From Candidatus Dadabacteria bacterium (GTDB lineage: Bacteria; Desulfobacterota_D; UBA1144; Nemesobacterales; UBA2774), in NCBI GenBank assembly GCA_020027805.1, contig JAHKKQ010000113.1, positions 1 through 7,131 of the forward strand: a stretch of 7,131 nt of DNA, in the 5' to 3' direction. The position numbers and the translations under genes were made by a program. The stretch's first letter is position 1. Every line of letters begins with the position of its first letter. This document shows, one piece after another, positions 5,571 through 7,131 of the stretch. Under the pieces are notes generated by a model. That model was given only the letters and a program-made list of their open reading frames with translations. It was not told the DNA's origin and ran no database searches.

Positions 5571-5618
5571 CCCCGGGTGTGGGGATCGGGGAATCCGTCC
5601 CGGGAATCAGGGGTTTTT
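5571..5618 (+). other. GC-rich stem-loop followed by a T-rich tract in the rpmH leader
   Basis: CCCGGG (5572-5577) pairs with CCCGGG (5599-5604), enclosing GGAT (5583-5586)/ATCC (5593-5596) with a 6-nt loop. CCCC (5571-5574) can alternatively pair with GGGG (5610-5613), which is directly followed by TTTTTGTTTCTTG. The element resembles an imperfect intrinsic terminator placed between the candidate promoter and rpmH, hence a possible attenuator. No plus-strand gene precedes it that would need termination. Confidence 0.35.
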
Positions 5619-5664
5619 GTTTCTTGACCGTAAAAACATTTCGTGTTAGTTTTTAGGGCGCGTT

Positions 5665-5814
5665 ATGAAAAGAACTTATCAACCTCACGAAAAAAAGAAA
5701 TTAAGGGTGCATGGGTTTCGCGAAAGGATGAGCACGACGGGCGGAAGGCGCACTCTCAAGAGACGGATAGCGAAGGGCAGGTACAGCCTCACGGTAAAGC
5801 GCTGGAAGAAATGA
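5665..5814 (+). CDS. rpmH: 50S ribosomal protein L34
   Basis: A 49-residue, strongly basic protein with the L34 signature: MKRTYQPHEKKKLRVHGFRE (1-20), RMSTTGGRRTLKRRIAKGR (21-39). L34 is a small component of the large ribosomal subunit that binds 23S rRNA. The usual length is about 44-46 residues; here the end is slightly longer, finishing VKRWKK. The start ATG 5665 begins the invariant MKRTYQP, with AGGG (5655-5658) as ribosome site 6 nt upstream. Its stop overlaps the rnpA start in an ATGA, and it heads the conserved rpmH-rnpA-yidD-yidC cluster, which in many bacteria lies near dnaA and the origin. A second reading frame (that of rnpA) is open across the whole gene. Confidence 0.97.
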   Translation: MKRTYQPHEKKKLRVHGFRERMSTTGGRRTLKRRIAKGRYSLTVKRWKK

Positions 5815-6164
5815 ACCTTGCAGTGAGTTTATCTTTCCCAAAAGAGTTAAAAATCCGTACGAACTCTGAATATGAAGAGATTTTTGGGAAGAGCAAGAGG
5901 CTCAGTACAGACCATTTTAATATACTATTCGCTCCGAATTCGCTCGGCTATCCCCGAGTGGGCCTCGTGGTCGGTAAAAAGGCAGTGCCCGGGGCCGTTG
6001 AGAGGAACCGTGTAAAGAGGGTCCTTAGGGAAGTTTTCAGGCTGAATAAATCCCTCTTCGGATCGATGGACGTTGTGTTTGTCGCCAAGAAAGGCAGTGA
6101 AAAGCTCGATTACTCCCTCGCGAAGAAAGAGATCGAAGAAATAGTCAGGTCTAAATTATCATGA
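5811..6164 (+). CDS. rnpA: Ribonuclease P protein component
   Basis: Protein subunit of RNase P, which with the RnpB RNA removes 5' leaders from precursor tRNAs. The 117-residue product matches the usual length (about 110-120) and has the hallmark basic block AVERNRVKRVLREVFR (62-77) containing the RNR signature at 65-67, preceded by PRVGLVVGKKAVPGA (48-62) and an FxxxF-like hydrophobic N-terminal pocket region (YEEIFGKSKRL, 21-31). ATG 5811 is chosen because it overlaps the rpmH stop (ATGA), pointing to translational coupling, and gives standard length. The frame is however open further upstream to a GTG at 5643, across all of rpmH, which would give 173 residues; the extra part has no family similarity that I can see. 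The stop overlaps the yidD start, again as ATGA. Confidence 0.95.
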   Translation: MNLAVSLSFPKELKIRTNSEYEEIFGKSKRLSTDHFNILFAPNSLGYPRVGLVVGKKAVPGAVERNRVKRVLREVFRLNKSLFGSMDVVFVAKKGSEKLDYSLAKKEIEEIVRSKLS

Positions 6165-6385
6165 TTTCGAATTTATTTGTGTATCTGGCTACCTCGCTGA
6201 TCAAGGTCTACAAATATGCGGTTTCACCTATTTTGCCCTCTTCTTGCAGATTCTATCCCAGCTGTTCAGAGTACGCGATAGACGCCCTCAAGAAGTACGG
6301 ACTACTCAGGGGTTCGTGGCTTACTCTCAAAAGGATCGCGAGATGTCACCCGTTGAGCGCCGGCGGACATGATCCGGTTCGGTAA
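6161..6385 (+). CDS. yidD: Membrane protein insertion efficiency factor
   Basis: A 74-residue protein of the YidD family, thought to assist YidC-dependent insertion at the cytoplasmic face of the inner membrane. The signature is complete: SSCRFYPSCSEYA (27-39) with Cys29 and Cys35, and RCHPLSAGGHDPV (61-73) with Cys62. The N-terminus (MISNLFVYLATSLIKVYKYA, 1-20) is an amphipathic, membrane-associating helix rather than a clear transmembrane span. The start overlaps the rnpA stop by ATGA, and yidC begins 11 nt after its stop, so translation of the three is probably linked. Length is normal for the family. Confidence 0.96.
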   Translation: MISNLFVYLATSLIKVYKYAVSPILPSSCRFYPSCSEYAIDALKKYGLLRGSWLTLKRIARCHPLSAGGHDPVR

Positions 6386-6396
6386 AGGACGAGTGG

Positions 6397-7131
6397 ATGA
6401 CTGACAACAAAATCAACACAATCATATTCTTTGTACTCTCGATATTAATTTTCCTGGGATATACCTATTTCTTTTCCACACCCGACAAGAATCAGGCGAA
6501 GAAGCCGCCGGGGGCGGAGGTGTTCGAGCAGTCCTCTCCCGCTCCGGGCGCCGATCAACCCGGCCAGTCCGAGGACTTTCAGGAGCAGTCCGACTCCGAC
6601 GATATGCATTTTGCCCCGGAGGGCAGGCTTATATCGATCGACACTCCGCTGTATCACGGCGTTATAGATACTGCGGGAGGAAGGATATATAAGTGGGAGC
6701 TAAAGAAATTTAAAGAGAGCACCAACGGCGGCGCCCCCATCAATCTTTTTAAGGACACCCCGCCCGGGTTCAGCACGCTTTTAAAAACGAAGGGCTCCGA
6801 CGTGCCCGATCTCATTCCTTTCGAGTATTCGGGAAAAGACGATATAACGGTCACGGACGGGACCGCGGAATTGGCTCTCTACTGGCAGTCCCCCGAAGGC
6901 ATGACCGTTAAGAAGATATACTCCATCGATTCCGCGAGCTACGTATTAAAGCAAAGGTTCGAAGTGACCAATCCGGGGACGGCCCCCCTTCAGCAGAAGC
7001 TCGATATCAAGTGGTTCGGCAAGGTGGAGGAGCACGGCAGCGGCGGGAATACTATGAGCTTCGTCGCGCTCGTATCCGGCGACGTCGAGACGGTGCAGAA
7101 GAAACCCAAAGAAGCCCGCAGCTACAGTGGT
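6397..7131 (+). CDS. yidC: Membrane protein insertase YidC, N-terminal part (runs off window)
   Basis: The frame is open from ATG 6397 to the window end (245 codons, no stop), so the gene continues to the right. YidC/Oxa1 inserts and folds inner-membrane proteins, alone or with SecYEG. Visible here are the first transmembrane helix (about residues 8-26, TIIFFVLSILIFLGYTYFF), a proline/acidic linker rich in Gln and Ser (about 29-70), and the start of the periplasmic beta-super-sandwich domain found in Gram-negative YidC: IDTPLYHGVIDTAGGRIYKW (81-100) then ELKKFK, and later WQSPEGMTVKKIYSID. The conserved five-helix insertase core lies beyond the window. AAAGGA at 6384-6389 is a good ribosome site 7 nt before the ATG. 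Position after yidD supports the call. Confidence 0.93.
   Translation, partial: MTDNKINTIIFFVLSILIFLGYTYFFSTPDKNQAKKPPGAEVFEQSSPAPGADQPGQSEDFQEQSDSDDMHFAPEGRLISIDTPLYHGVIDTAGGRIYKWELKKFKESTNGGAPINLFKDTPPGFSTLLKTKGSDVPDLIPFEYSGKDDITVTDGTAELALYWQSPEGMTVKKIYSIDSASYVLKQRFEVTNPGTAPLQQKLDIKWFGKVEEHGSGGNTMSFVALVSGDVETVQKKPKEARSYSG

Noticed and set aside
5624..5652. Promoter TTGACC-17-TAGTTT directly before rpmH
   Set aside because: Transcription would begin only about 6 nt before the rpmH ATG, losing the AGGG ribosome site; the -10 box is also poor.
6469..6477. DnaA-box-like TTTTCCACA, suggesting an origin near the rpmH cluster
   Set aside because: A single site with one mismatch inside yidC, with no cluster of boxes and no AT-rich unwinding region, does not support an origin.
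6445..6854. Two minus-strand ORFs of 66-70 codons opposite yidC
   Set aside because: Antisense shadows of the plus-strand yidC frame, which is open to the window end and has family features.

Overview
The window looks like chromosomal DNA of a Gram-negative bacterium. Evidence is the rpmH-rnpA-yidD-yidC cluster, a YidC with the periplasmic domain typical of Gram-negatives, and a membrane-anchored lytic transglycosylase. GC content is moderate, AGG and ATA codons are common, and a GEMM-type riboswitch and an LLM-class oxidoreductase are present. A Desulfobacterota/deltaproteobacterial or Dadabacteria-like lineage would fit, but this is a weak inference. No mobile element, CRISPR array, tRNA or rRNA was seen.

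Left part (1-642): a minus-strand gene of unknown function is cut by the window edge after 46 codons. Its roughly 260-nt leader carries a clear cyclic-di-GMP-I (GEMM-I) riboswitch at 256-351, driven by a TTGACA/TATAAT promoter at 402-428. Complementary segments downstream of the aptamer suggest a translational expression platform. A divergent promoter at 534-562 serves pncB.

Middle (643-4354): pncB (nicotinate phosphoribosyltransferase, NAD salvage) runs on the plus strand and converges on a nitrilase-family gene. The nitrilase has its own promoter, with a tandem 11-bp repeat at the predicted start of transcription. Behind it lies an LLM-class (F420/FMN) oxidoreductase on the same strand.

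Right-centre (4355-5620): a minus-strand unit reads from a good promoter at 5408-5435 through a 65-codon small ORF of unknown function into a lytic transglycosylase gene, possibly continuing into the LLM oxidoreductase. The intergenic region upstream holds this promoter, a palindrome and, on the plus strand, a weaker candidate promoter plus a GC-rich stem-loop ahead of rpmH.

Right end (5665-7131): rpmH, rnpA, yidD and yidC are packed in order on the plus strand with ATGA overlaps (rpmH/rnpA and rnpA/yidD) and an 11-nt gap before yidC, which runs off the window. This conserved cluster links ribosomal protein L34, the RNase P protein and the membrane-insertion machinery. The rnpA reading frame stays open across all of rpmH, resembling the nested arrangement known from Thermus. 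The most interesting signal is the c-di-GMP riboswitch, with its switch-like downstream pairing, ahead of an unidentified membrane-anchored or secreted protein.
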